Origin: Comamonadaceae bacterium
Lineage (GTDB): Bacteria; Pseudomonadota; Gammaproteobacteria; Burkholderiales; Burkholderiaceae_C
Reading direction: 5' to 3'
Length of the DNA: 64,000 nt
NCBI GenBank assembly: GCA_021299875.1
Contig: JAJTEW010000001.1
Location: forward strand, 186,001-250,000
Shown here: positions 33,606 through 42,646 of the stretch, in pieces
Position numbering within the stretch: position 1 is the stretch's first letter
Layout of the letters: each line of letters opens with the position of its first letter
Made by a program: the position numbers and the translations under genes
The notes under the pieces: model-generated
Told to the model about the DNA's origin: nothing
What the model saw: only the letters and a program-made list of their open reading frames with translations
Database searches by the model: none

Positions 33606-35674
33606 GCTGTGCGCTCCACCAACAAGTTGCCCAATTTGTCTACTCGGCCTTCAAAACCTGGCTCCAACCACACCGTGGTGTCGGGCTGTTCCAAAATCGC
33701 GGGGCCTTGCACCACCGTGCCCACGGGCAGACTCAAGCGCTCGTAGCGCTGGGCTGTCCACCATTGGCCTTGGTGGTAGACCTGCTGCTCGCCCACCGGG
33801 GTGGTGCGGCCCTCGCCTTGCGGGGCCAACACCGCCAGATCGAACTTGGGACGCCGACCGATGCGGGCATAGCGCAGGTTCATGACGCGGATCACCGGGC
33901 CTTGCAGCACGCGACCAAAGGCGTGCTGGTAAGCGGCTTCAAACGCGGCCAACAAGCCCGCCGCGTTCAAAGCTGCGCGCTTCAGAGGCACTTGCAGTGT
34001 GTGGGTCTGGCCCATGTAGAGCATGTCAAAGCTGATGACTTCGTCCACCCGCACAAAGTTCACACCGGCCGAATCCAAGCGGACCTGACAAGCTTGGGCC
34101 AAGGCGTCTACACGCTGCAGCAACTCGGGCCAAGCCACATCGGCCAGCGCCACGTTCAAGGTCTGCACCGCGTCGTGGCGCATGTCGGCCATCACACAAC
34201 CCAGTGCCGAGGTCACGCCCGGGTAACGCGGCACGATGCCGGTGGTCACGCCCACCTCACGCATCATGGCGCACACATGCAAGCCACCGCCGCCGCCAAA
34301 GGGCATGTAGGCGAACTGGCGCGGGTCGTGGCCGCGCTCAATCGACACCACGCGGATAGCGCCCGCCATGCGGGCATTGGCCACCGTCAAAATCGCCTCA
34401 GCCGCTGCCAGCGCCGTCAAGCCCAAAGGCTCGGCCACGTGCTGCGAGATGGCTTGTTGTGACAAACCGGCATTCAGCGCCTGCAACAAGCCGCCGCCCA
34501 AAGGCCGGTCGGCCGCAATGCGGCCAAGCAGCACGTTGGCATCGGTCACGGTGGGGCGGGTGTTGCCGCGTCCATAACAAGCCGGGCCCGGAATGCTGCC
34601 GGCCGACTCGGGGCCCACTTGCAGCATGCCACCCGCATCGACCGAAGCGATCGAACCGCCCCCGGCGCCGATGGTCTCAATTTGGATCATGGGCGAGCGC
34701 ACCACCAAACCAAACTCGATGGACGTTTGTGCAGCCAGCGCCGCCTCGCCACCGGCCACCAGCGACACGTCAAAGGATGTGCCGCCAATGTCGCCGGTGA
34801 TGACGTTTTCAAAACCCGAAGCACGCGCAATCTCGGCGCAAGCCATCACTCCCGCCGCCGGGCCCGAGAGCGCGGTGCGCACCGGCACATCGCAGGCGGT
34901 CTGGCGCGACATCACGCCGCCATTGCTTTGCACAATCAAGAGTTCGCCGCCAAAGCCCTGGGCACGCAAGTCGCCATCGAGCCGCTGCAAATAGCTGCCC
35001 ACCACGGGCTGCAAAGCCGCGTTGAGGGTGGCGGTCGAACAGCGCTCGAACTCGCGGATTTCGGGCAGCACTTCGCTGGCGGCCGTCACACAGCTGTTGG
35101 GCCAGATCTCGCGCACCGCGGCCACTGCGGCTTGTTCGTTGCCGGGGTTGGCATAGGCGTGCACAAAGAACACACACACCGCCTCGCAGCCTTCGGCCAG
35201 CAGGGCGCGGGCTTGAGCGCGCACTTGGCTTAAGTCGACCGGTGTGTGCAACTGGCCATCGGCCAACACGCGCTCGTCCACTTCCAGACGCCAGGCACGC
35301 GGCACCACCGGCGTGTAGCTGCCGCGCAGGCCCCAGGTTTGTGGGCGGTCACGGCGGCGCATCTCCAGCACATCCCGAAAACCGCGTGTGGTGATGATGC
35401 CGGTGCGGGCGATCTTGCGTTCCAGCAAGGCGTTGGTACCCACCGTGGTGCCGTGCACGATGGTGGCAATGTCTTTGGCCCCGTCGGCACCGGTGACCCC
35501 GGTCACTTTGGCAATGCCGTTCATGAAGCCCCGGGCTTCCTCGCCCCGGGTCGAAGGTACTTTGACGATGCGGGCCTGGCCGGTTTTTTCATCCAGCACA
35601 AACAGGTCAGTGAACGTCCCGCCCACGTCCACGCCCACCACCCAATGGGGTTGGTTCATTGTGGCCTCGCTCAT
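33602..35674 (-). CDS. Hydantoinase/oxoprolinase family subunit A
   Basis: This 690-residue subunit belongs to the HyuA/5-oxoprolinase family, which uses ATP to activate and open lactams, hydantoins or imides. The N-terminal ASKHA phosphate-binding motif is VGVDVGGTFTD, followed by VHGTTVGTNALLER. GDIGGTSFDVSLV, ETIGAGGGSIASVD and MPFGGGGGLHVC are further family blocks. It pairs with subunit B immediately upstream (ATGA overlap). N-methylhydantoinase, caprolactamase and acetone carboxylase subunits share this architecture, so the ring opened here is not known. Confidence 0.93.
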   Translation of the reverse strand: MSEATMNQPHWVVGVDVGGTFTDLFVLDEKTGQARIVKVPSTRGEEARGFMNGIAKVTGVTGADGAKDIATIVHGTTVGTNALLERKIARTGIITTRGFRDVLEMRRRDRPQTWGLRGSYTPVVPRAWRLEVDERVLADGQLHTPVDLSQVRAQARALLAEGCEAVCVFFVHAYANPGNEQAAVAAVREIWPNSCVTAASEVLPEIREFERCSTATLNAALQPVVGSYLQRLDGDLRAQGFGGELLIVQSNGGVMSRQTACDVPVRTALSGPAAGVMACAEIARASGFENVITGDIGGTSFDVSLVAGGEAALAAQTSIEFGLVVRSPMIQIETIGAGGGSIASVDAGGMLQVGPESAGSIPGPACYGRGNTRPTVTDANVLLGRIAADRPLGGGLLQALNAGLSQQAISQHVAEPLGLTALAAAEAILTVANARMAGAIRVVSIERGHDPRQFAYMPFGGGGGLHVCAMMREVGVTTGIVPRYPGVTSALGCVMADMRHDAVQTLNVALADVAWPELLQRVDALAQACQVRLDSAGVNFVRVDEVISFDMLYMGQTHTLQVPLKRAALNAAGLLAAFEAAYQHAFGRVLQGPVIRVMNLRYARIGRRPKFDLAVLAPQGEGRTTPVGEQQVYHQGQWWTAQRYERLSLPVGTVVQGPAILEQPDTTVWLEPGFEGRVDKLGNLLVERTA

Positions 35675-37362
35675 GCTTGTTCCTTGGTGTAACCCAGTGC
35701 GGTGTCGTTCGCGCGGTCTTGCGCCGTGCGCTCAGCCGGAGCGCCCCAGCCCCCGCCACCGGGTGTTTGCAGGCGCACGCGGTCGCCCTTTTTCAGATGG
35801 ATGCCCAGCATCTTCGAGACCATAGGCGGGGTCTTCCACTCGCCGTTCTGGCAATACTCGAACACATTGGGCAGCGCAGGCTGACCGCCATGAATGCCCT
35901 TGGGCGCCGACTTGCCGCGTTCGCCAAAAATGAAGGCCTCGGCGCTGTCTTCCAGCAATTCGATCTCATAAATCGCGCCCAAGCCGCCCCGGTGCTGGCC
36001 ATCGCCGCCCGAGCCAGGACGCAAGGCCCATTGCGTGAAGCGCACCGGGTAGGCCGCTTCGAGAATTTCCATGGGCGGGATGGTGGCCGTAGAGATGGGC
36101 GCGTTGCCGTGTGACAGGCCATCGCCCTCCGAATGGCCGCCGTGGCCGCCGCCAAAGAAGCTGAACATCACCCAACGCTGGCCTTTGCGCTTGTCGTCGG
36201 TGCGATGCCCGGCGATCGACAAAGCGTTGATGGTGCCGTAGGCATGGGCCACCGCCCGCTTGGGGTCGGCCAGGGCCGTGGCGCTGAAGATCACGTCGAT
36301 CATGCGCAAGATGGTCTCGGTATAGCCGCCCACCGGACGCGGCCGCGAGGCACTGATGACGAGACCGTCGGGGATCACAAAGTCCACCGCATCCAGCACG
36401 CCCGCGTTGGCGGGCACATCGGGGAACACATGCTTCAAGGCCACATAACAAGCCGCCACCGCCGTGGCACGCGAGATGTTCACCGGGCCCGCGCATTGTG
36501 CCGAGGTGCGCGAAAAGTCCAGCGTCAGCCGGTCCCCGGCCACCGTCATGTCGAGCGCGATCGTCAGCAACTCGTCTTTCACGCCATCGTTGTCCAACAC
36601 GTCTTCAAAGCTGTAACGGCCATCGGGCAAGCTGCCGATGTGCGAGCGCATCAAGCGCACAGCGCGCGTGCGCAACTCCACCAAGGCCTGCGCCACTTTG
36701 GCGTCGCCGTATTCGTCGAGCAGTCCGTCCAGGCGGCGCGCACCCAATTCGAGCGCGGCCAACTGGCCATTCAGGTCGCCCCACAGGCTGTCAGGCAGGC
36801 GGGTGTTGGCGCGCAAGATGGCCAGCACGTCGTCCTCCAGCACGCCAGCGCGCAAGATGCGCACAGGTGGGATCTGCACCGCTTCTTGCCAACACTCGGT
36901 CGCGGCCGGGTTGTAGTTGCCGGGCACTGCGCCGCCCACATCGTGCCAGTGCGCAGCCGAGGCCAAAAAGCAATACAACTGTCCGTTGCGAAAGCAGGGT
37001 TTGACCAGCTTAAAGTCGTTGGCGTGTGTGCCGCCCTCATAGGGGTCGTTGAACAACCACACATCGCCCGGCTGCATGCCGCCACGCTGCGCCGCCACGC
37101 GCATGGCGGCCCGCACCGCAAAGGCCATGGCCCCCACAAACACCGGCAGGCCCGACTTGCCCTGGATCAGGGTGTCGCCGGTGATGGCATCGTAAAGGCC
37201 GTGGCAGGCGTCGTGCGCCTCGGCAATGATGGGGTTGAAGGCGCTGCGGTAGAGCGTTGCGTCCATCTCGTCGGCGATTTGTTCAAGCCGGCCGCGCAGC
37301 ACGGCCAAAGTGACTGGGTCCATGGCGGTCAAGGCGGAAGAAACAGAATCGATCGGGTTCAT
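35671..37362 (-). CDS. Hydantoinase/oxoprolinase family subunit B
   Basis: This 563-residue HyuB-family subunit begins DPVTLAVLRGRLEQIADEMDATL. It contains DACHGLYDAITGDTLIQG, GDVWLFNDPYEGGTHANDF and GGHGGHSEGDGLSHGNAPISTA, and ends with PGGGGWGAPAER, all typical of the family. It forms the catalytic complex with HyuA. It overlaps both the LeuD-like gene upstream and hyuA downstream by four bases, so stoichiometric translation is likely. The protein is soluble and cytoplasmic. Confidence 0.93.
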   Translation of the reverse strand: MNPIDSVSSALTAMDPVTLAVLRGRLEQIADEMDATLYRSAFNPIIAEAHDACHGLYDAITGDTLIQGKSGLPVFVGAMAFAVRAAMRVAAQRGGMQPGDVWLFNDPYEGGTHANDFKLVKPCFRNGQLYCFLASAAHWHDVGGAVPGNYNPAATECWQEAVQIPPVRILRAGVLEDDVLAILRANTRLPDSLWGDLNGQLAALELGARRLDGLLDEYGDAKVAQALVELRTRAVRLMRSHIGSLPDGRYSFEDVLDNDGVKDELLTIALDMTVAGDRLTLDFSRTSAQCAGPVNISRATAVAACYVALKHVFPDVPANAGVLDAVDFVIPDGLVISASRPRPVGGYTETILRMIDVIFSATALADPKRAVAHAYGTINALSIAGHRTDDKRKGQRWVMFSFFGGGHGGHSEGDGLSHGNAPISTATIPPMEILEAAYPVRFTQWALRPGSGGDGQHRGGLGAIYEIELLEDSAEAFIFGERGKSAPKGIHGGQPALPNVFEYCQNGEWKTPPMVSKMLGIHLKKGDRVRLQTPGGGGWGAPAERTAQDRANDTALGYTKEQA

Positions 37363-37862
37363 GCGGTCTTTCTTTGTTGGAGCAGGGGCAACAAGCCACC
37401 AGCGTCCACCATGTCCATTAAAAAATCAGGGATAGGCGCACAGAGCAAACGCTGCCCTTGGGCGCGCAGCAACACAGGGGTATCACCCTCCAACAACAAG
37501 CTGATCTGCTCCCCTTCTGCCATGTCATCGGCTTGGGCGCATGTCAAAAGCAAAAGCCCCAAGTTGAAAGCATTGCGGAAATAAAGGCCGCTGTAGGAAG
37601 GCGCAATCACCGCCGCCAAGCCCAGGTGCCGCAACACCCCTGCCGCCTGCTCACGCGAAGAACCGATGCCAAAGTTGGGTCCGGCCACGATCACATCACC
37701 AGCGCGCACGCCGGGGGCAAAGTCACTCCGCACCGCCTCCAGGCAATGCTGGCCGATCACGTCCAGTCCGTGCTTCATGTACGCACCTGGCGCCAGAGCG
37801 TCGGTATCCACGTCGGCACCAAATCGCCAGACACGGGCATGTTCGAATGTGCGAGGTCTCAT
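37359..37862 (-). CDS. LeuD-like aconitase-family small subunit
   Basis: This 167-residue swivel-domain subunit belongs to the isopropylmalate/homoaconitate/dimethylmaleate hydratase family. GADVDTDALAPGAYM gives the DTD active-site region. GPNFGIGSSREQAAGVLRHLG and APSYSGLYFRNAFNLGLLLL are the conserved core. The ATG at 37862 overlaps the large-subunit stop as ATGA. Leucine synthesis is unlikely, because leuA and leuB are absent and the operon is catabolic. It should act with the large subunit on a maleate- or malate-like substrate. Confidence 0.92.
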   Translation of the reverse strand: MRPRTFEHARVWRFGADVDTDALAPGAYMKHGLDVIGQHCLEAVRSDFAPGVRAGDVIVAGPNFGIGSSREQAAGVLRHLGLAAVIAPSYSGLYFRNAFNLGLLLLTCAQADDMAEGEQISLLLEGDTPVLLRAQGQRLLCAPIPDFLMDMVDAGGLLPLLQQRKTA

Positions 37863-39139
37863 CCCATCACCTCGCGTGCATCGGTGATGCGCCCACACAA
37901 TGCGGAAGCCGCCACCGTGTAGGGCGAGGCCAAATACACGTTCACACTGGCCGGGCCCATGCGGCCTTTGAAGTTGCGGGCGGTGGTCGAAATCACGGTG
38001 GCGCCTTCAGGAAAAGTAGCGCCATAACCGGCACATGCGCCGCAGCTGTTGGGCAGCACCTCGGCGCCTGCGTCTTGCAGAATTTGCATCACACCCTCTT
38101 GTGTGGCCTGGGCTTGTTCACGGGCACTGGCTGGGGCCACCATCAGCTGCACACCCTGGGCCACGTGTTTACCTTTGAGCACCGAAGCAGCGGCGCGCAG
38201 GTCATCGAGTTTGGCGCCAGTGCAGGCCCCGATATAAGCAATGCTTGGCAGCACATCACGGAATGCGCCCACATCGCGGGTGTTGGCTGGGCTGTGCGGG
38301 GCTGCGACTTGGGGGCTCAGGGTCGATGCGTCAAAACGGTAGTCCTCAAAATCAGCGTCCTCGTCAGAGCACCACTGTTTTGCATTCACCAAATCAGCAT
38401 CGTTCACGCCTGCGTTGCGCAGGTATTGCAACGTGGTGTCGTCGGCTGCGATCAAGCCGGTTTGTGCGCCCATCTCGGCGCTCATATTGGACAGCGTCAT
38501 GCGCTCGGCCATCGACAGCGCCTGAACCGCAGGACCAGCAAATTCAACCGCTTGGTATTGACCACCGTTCATGCCAAAACGCCCCACCATGTGCAGCATC
38601 ATATCTTTGGCCGACACGCCCGGTTGCAACCGACCCGACCAGTGCATGCGCAAGGTGCGCGGCACTTGCAACCAAATTTGACCTGTCGCGCACACCCCCA
38701 GCATTTCGGTGGCACCGATGCCAAACATGTAACAGCCAAATGCGCCGCCCGTGGGCGAATGAGAATCCCCCCCCACACACAACATGCCAGGCTTCAGATG
38801 GCCCCGCTCGGGCAGCACCACATGACAAATGCCTTCGCTGTCGATGACGTGCGGCAGTTGCCAGGTCTTGGCGGTGTCCCGGGTGATTTGGATGATCTTT
38901 TGGGCATCAGCGTCTTGGGCGGGTACATAGTGATCGAGCACCAAAACGACTTTGCTTTTGCCCCAAATTTCAGCACCCAGCTCGTCCAGCATGGGCTTCA
39001 AGCGACGGGGTCCAGACGAGTCATGGAACATGGCCAGATCGACGTTGCAGGTGACCAACTCACCGACCGCCACATGGCGACGCCCGGCTGCATGGGCGAT
39101 CAGCTTTTGGGCCAGTGTTTGCGCAGGATGTGGGCTCAT
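37859..39139 (-). CDS. LeuC-like aconitase-family large subunit (4Fe-4S hydratase)
   Basis: This 426-residue hydro-lyase subunit carries the three cysteines for a [4Fe-4S] cluster: one in YIGACTGAKLDDL and two in NSCGACAGYG. GGDSHSPTGGAFGCYMFGIG is the substrate loop, and STTARNFKGRMG near the C-terminus binds carboxylates. It would add or remove water across a C=C bond of a di- or tricarboxylic acid. The ATG at 39139 overlaps the Bug receptor stop as ATGA. Next to a PEP-mutase-family lyase, it resembles dimethylmaleate hydratase (DmdAB), with methylcitrate-type alternatives. Confidence 0.93.
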   Translation of the reverse strand: MSPHPAQTLAQKLIAHAAGRRHVAVGELVTCNVDLAMFHDSSGPRRLKPMLDELGAEIWGKSKVVLVLDHYVPAQDADAQKIIQITRDTAKTWQLPHVIDSEGICHVVLPERGHLKPGMLCVGGDSHSPTGGAFGCYMFGIGATEMLGVCATGQIWLQVPRTLRMHWSGRLQPGVSAKDMMLHMVGRFGMNGGQYQAVEFAGPAVQALSMAERMTLSNMSAEMGAQTGLIAADDTTLQYLRNAGVNDADLVNAKQWCSDEDADFEDYRFDASTLSPQVAAPHSPANTRDVGAFRDVLPSIAYIGACTGAKLDDLRAAASVLKGKHVAQGVQLMVAPASAREQAQATQEGVMQILQDAGAEVLPNSCGACAGYGATFPEGATVISTTARNFKGRMGPASVNVYLASPYTVAASALCGRITDAREVMG

Positions 39140-40104
39140 TCCGGCTTGGCTCCTGCATACTGGACGACAGCCCGCCAACGCACAATTTCACTGTCGACAA
39201 AACGGGCAAACTCTTCTGGGCTGTTGCCCACGGGCGTAGCCCCTTCGTTTTCGATGCGGCGCTTGACGTCGGGCGATTGCACAGCGGCACGCGCCGCATC
39301 GGCCAAGCGTTTGGTCAATTCAGGACTCATGCGACCGGGACCGAACAACCCAAACCAAGCGCTCGACTCGTAGCCGGGCAAACTTTCGCCAATGGCTTGC
39401 ACCTCTGGATAAGCCGGCAAGCGTTTGGCACTGGTGACGCCCAGCGCCTTGAGCTTGCCCGCCTTGATGTGCGTCTGCACATTGCCAACGGCTGCAAACA
39501 TCAAATCGACCTGGCCAGCCAAGACATCTTGAACGGCTGGGGCGGTACCTCGATAAGGGATGTTGACAATGAAAACGCCCGACTGCATCTTGAAGGCATC
39601 ACCCGCCATGTGCAGCGACGAACCCAAAGCGCCAATGGCAAAGTTGAGCTGCCCAGGCTTGGACTTGGCCAGCGCGATCAACTCTTTGATGTTGTTCGCC
39701 GGCACTTTGGGGTGAGCCACCAACACCGAGGGCGATGTCGAGACCATGGTCAAGGGCGTGAAGTCCTTCACCGGGTCAAAGGGCAGACTGGGGTACAAAG
39801 AAGCATTGATGGCGTGGCTGGTAAAACTCATGAGCAGCGTGTTCCCGTCCGGTGCTGCTTTGGCCACGGCATCTGCAGCCAAGTTGCCGCCAGCTCCGGG
39901 GCGGTTTTCCACCACCACCGTACGACCCAACTGCGGTCCCAGCACCTGTGCCAGGGTGCGAGCCATCGTGTCGGTGGTGCCGCCAGCGGGAGCGCCCACC
40001 AAAATTCGGATGGGCGGTTGCGACTGGGCTTGCGCCCAACCCGCAAAGGCCAAAGCCGCACCCAAAGTCAATAAACGGCGAGAAATCATCGGGCTTGTTG
40101 GCAT
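39136..40104 (-). CDS. Bug/TctC-family periplasmic solute receptor
   Basis: This 322-residue Bug receptor has a signal peptide with paired arginines (MISRRLLTLGAALAFAG, ending near WAQA). Motifs are ILVGAPAGGTTDTMART, VENRPGAGGNLAADAVAKAAPDGNTLL and NIPYRGTAPAVQDVLAGQV. AGGAG just upstream fixes the ATG at 40104. It follows livF by 75 bases and overlaps the LeuC-like gene, so the operon carries both an ABC importer and a separate periplasmic receptor. The two may bind different forms of the substrate. Confidence 0.93.
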   Translation of the reverse strand: MPTSPMISRRLLTLGAALAFAGWAQAQSQPPIRILVGAPAGGTTDTMARTLAQVLGPQLGRTVVVENRPGAGGNLAADAVAKAAPDGNTLLMSFTSHAINASLYPSLPFDPVKDFTPLTMVSTSPSVLVAHPKVPANNIKELIALAKSKPGQLNFAIGALGSSLHMAGDAFKMQSGVFIVNIPYRGTAPAVQDVLAGQVDLMFAAVGNVQTHIKAGKLKALGVTSAKRLPAYPEVQAIGESLPGYESSAWFGLFGPGRMSPELTKRLADAARAAVQSPDVKRRIENEGATPVGNSPEEFARFVDSEIVRWRAVVQYAGAKPE

Positions 40105-40179
40105 GAAAACTCCTTTGAAGCGGTGGAAAATGGGTTGGATGCTGAAACGCGCGGGCATTCACGAGGTTTTGACCAAGGA

Positions 40180-40890
40180 TCACATGCCCAAGTAAGCCTG
40201 CCTCAGCGTGTCGCTTGCCAACAATTCGCCAGGTTTTCCGCTGAAACGAATTTGACCGTTTTCCATCACGTACGCACGGTCGGCAATGTCCAGAGATTGG
40301 CCCACGTTTTGCTCCACCAACAAAATTGAAAGGCCCGTGCTGCGCAGTTGAGAAATCAGGCCAAATAATTCTTCGACCAACAAAGGCGACAAACCCAGAG
40401 AGGGCTCATCCAAAATCAGCAAACGCGGCTCGGCCATCAATCCCCGGCCAATGGCGAGCATTTGCTGTTCGCCACCGCTCAAGGTACCTGCCAACTGGTT
40501 GACTCGTTCTTTGAGGCGCGGAAAGGTTTCGTAAACCTTGTCCAAGTTCTGAAGGCGACGCGCTCGCCCCCGCGTGAAGGCACCCAGCTCCAGGTTTTCG
40601 TGAACGCTCAGATTCGGAAACACCTTGCGGCCTTCAGGCACTTGAATCAGGCCACGAACCACCACTTGGCGTGAATGCAAGCCGGTGATGTCGTGCCCGT
40701 CAAACTGCACCTGGCCAGCGCGCGTGGCCACCAAACCGCTCAGGGTCAAATTGAGCGTAGTCTTGCCTGCACCGTTGCTGCCCAGCAGCGCCACCAATTC
40801 ACCGGGCATCACATGCAAATCGACACCGCGCAAGACTTCGACCACGCCGTAGCCTGACTTGATCCCTTGAACATTCAAGAGGGCGCTCAT
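40180..40890 (-). CDS. livF: Branched-chain amino acid-type ABC transporter ATPase LivF
   Basis: This 236-residue ATPase is of the LivF type. Walker A is GSNGAGKTT, the signature is LSGGEQQML, and Walker B is LLILDEPSLGLSP. The protein ends DTLRQAYLGM, a typical LivF tail. It is the second ATPase of the Liv importer and overlaps livG as ATGA. In this operon the transporter probably carries an organic acid or amide rather than leucine. Confidence 0.94.
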   Translation of the reverse strand: MSALLNVQGIKSGYGVVEVLRGVDLHVMPGELVALLGSNGAGKTTLNLTLSGLVATRAGQVQFDGHDITGLHSRQVVVRGLIQVPEGRKVFPNLSVHENLELGAFTRGRARRLQNLDKVYETFPRLKERVNQLAGTLSGGEQQMLAIGRGLMAEPRLLILDEPSLGLSPLLVEELFGLISQLRSTGLSILLVEQNVGQSLDIADRAYVMENGQIRFSGKPGELLASDTLRQAYLGM

Positions 40891-41672
40891 GCCGTGGACT
40901 CCTGTGCAATAGAGGCTGATTGGCTTTGCGCCGCGCTCTTTTGCAAACGCTCCGCCGTGCCATGGCCCAAATAGGCCTCCACTACGGCTTGGTTGCGGGT
41001 GACCTCGGCGGGCGAGCCTTGGGCAATGAGTTGACCTTGCGCCAACACCCAGACCTCTTGCGCCAGGCTCATCACCGCTTGCATGACATGTTCAATCATC
41101 AGCACCGTCACGCCGCCTTGGGCAATGCCTTGCACCACAGGGATCATCTCGGCAATTTCTTGCGGATTCAGGCCTGCCAGCACCTCGTCGAGCAGCAACA
41201 AACGTGGGCGCGTGGCCAGTGCACGGGCCAGCTCCAAGCGCTTGCGGCCGGCCACTGTCAGGTCACTGGCCAGCTTGTCCAGCTGTGGGCTCAGGCCTAC
41301 TTGTTTGGCCACCGATTCGGCAAATTCAAGCGCCTGCGCGCGGCCTGGCAAATGCAAATGCGCTCCCACCGCGATGTTCTCGCGCACAGTTTGCGCCGCA
41401 AAGGGCTGCACGATCTGAAAAGTACGCGTCAGGCCCATGCGGGCATTCTGATGCGGCGGCTGCCCGGTGATGTCTTGGCCTGCAAACACCACGCGGCCCG
41501 TATCCGGCGTCAAAAAGCCCGACATGAGCGCGAACAAAGTCGTCTTGCCCGCACCGTTGGGGCCAATCAAGGCGCTCAGACGCCCTTCGGTCACCGACAG
41601 GCTCACGTTTTGCACGGCCTTCAAGCCGCCAAAGGACTTGCCCACGCCTTCGATCTGAAGCAGCGTGCTCAT
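40887..41672 (-). CDS. livG: Branched-chain amino acid-type ABC transporter ATPase LivG
   Basis: This 261-residue ATPase is of the LivG type. Walker A is GPNGAGKTT, RTFQIVQPF is the LivG hallmark, and Walker B is LLLLDEVLAGLNP. The usual LSGGxxR signature region reads LTVAGRKRLE, a normal Liv/Lpt-like variant. The ATG at 41672 overlaps livM as ATGA. A longer in-frame reading to 42692 runs through livM in the wrong frame and is an artefact. The C-terminal 25 residues are serine/glutamine-rich and beyond the usual end. Confidence 0.94.
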   Translation of the reverse strand: MSTLLQIEGVGKSFGGLKAVQNVSLSVTEGRLSALIGPNGAGKTTLFALMSGFLTPDTGRVVFAGQDITGQPPHQNARMGLTRTFQIVQPFAAQTVRENIAVGAHLHLPGRAQALEFAESVAKQVGLSPQLDKLASDLTVAGRKRLELARALATRPRLLLLDEVLAGLNPQEIAEMIPVVQGIAQGGVTVLMIEHVMQAVMSLAQEVWVLAQGQLIAQGSPAEVTRNQAVVEAYLGHGTAERLQKSAAQSQSASIAQESTA

Positions 41673-42646
41673 GATTTGTCTCCATCGGACTTGCTGCCGC
41701 GCAACCATTGCAACGGCGTGATGGTGCCCAGCCCCGCAATGCCGCGCGGCAAGAACATCACAATCACGATCAGCACCACGCCGTAAATGACCATGTTGAT
41801 GCCCGGCAGCTGGCCAAACAAATTGCGCGTGACATCGGCCAGGATGTGCAAGCTCACAGCCCCCAAGAGCGGGCCCCACAGCGTGCCCATGCCGCCCACA
41901 ATCGCCCCCACCAAAGCCTCGACCGAAGTGTGTGCCCCAAAGGCGATGCCTGGGTCGATGTACTGGAACACTTGCACATAAAACGCACCGCCTGCGCCCA
42001 TCAGCCCGCCGGACAACACGGTGGCGATCAGCTTCACGCTGAAGGGGTTCACGCCAATGGCGCGGGCCGCGTCTTCGTTGTCGCGCACCGCCTGGAGGTA
42101 AGCACCAAAGCGAGAGTGACGCAGCCAAGCGGTGATGCACAGCGCCAGCGTGACCAAGCCCAGCATGAGCCAGATGAAACCGGCACGGCTGCCAAACTGC
42201 ATGTTCGCAGTCGACTCTTTGAGCGGCAGCATCATGCCCACACCCGCCCCGGTGAAGGGCACCGAGGTGGCCAAAATGCGGAACACCTCGGCAAAAGCCA
42301 AGGTGACCAGTGCGAAGTAAGAGCCCTTGAGGCCATAACGGAACGAGGCAGCGCCCACAAAGGCCCCCACGCCTGCCGCAAAGACCATGGCCAGCGGCAA
42401 AGCCACCCAGGGGCTCAGGCCCCACTGCATCTGCGCGATGGCCTGCACGTAAGCACCCGTGCCAAAAAACAGGGCATGGCCAAACGAAAACTGCCCGCCA
42501 AAACCACCCAGCACGTTCCACGCCTGCGACAACAGGCAGGCGTACAAAGACGTCATGACGAAGTTGAGCATCACGCCCGAGTCGGTGAACAAAGGCACCG
42601 CCCCCACCAACACCACAAACAGCGCGATGTTGCAAAAGTCTTTCAT
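41669..42646 (-). CDS. livM: Branched-chain amino acid-type ABC transporter permease LivM
   Basis: This inner-membrane permease has 325 residues and about eight to ten hydrophobic segments. LVTLAFAEVFRILATSV and GMGTLWGPLLGAVSLHIL are typical of LivM. LRHSRFGAYLQAVRDNEDAARAIG is the conserved EAA-like cytoplasmic loop that docks to the ATPases. It overlaps livH upstream and livG downstream, four bases each. It forms the channel with LivH. Confidence 0.95.
   Translation of the reverse strand: MKDFCNIALFVVLVGAVPLFTDSGVMLNFVMTSLYACLLSQAWNVLGGFGGQFSFGHALFFGTGAYVQAIAQMQWGLSPWVALPLAMVFAAGVGAFVGAASFRYGLKGSYFALVTLAFAEVFRILATSVPFTGAGVGMMLPLKESTANMQFGSRAGFIWLMLGLVTLALCITAWLRHSRFGAYLQAVRDNEDAARAIGVNPFSVKLIATVLSGGLMGAGGAFYVQVFQYIDPGIAFGAHTSVEALVGAIVGGMGTLWGPLLGAVSLHILADVTRNLFGQLPGINMVIYGVVLIVIVMFLPRGIAGLGTITPLQWLRGSKSDGDKS

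Noticed and set aside
37359..39139. Isopropylmalate isomerase for leucine synthesis
   Set aside because: leuA and leuB are absent and the genes are embedded in a catabolic and transport operon, so the leu symbols were not used.
36133..39373. Two long plus-strand frames (483 and 508 codons) opposite HyuB, LeuD-like and LeuC-like genes
   Set aside because: The sense-strand genes are complete and coupled; the plus-strand products show no family features.
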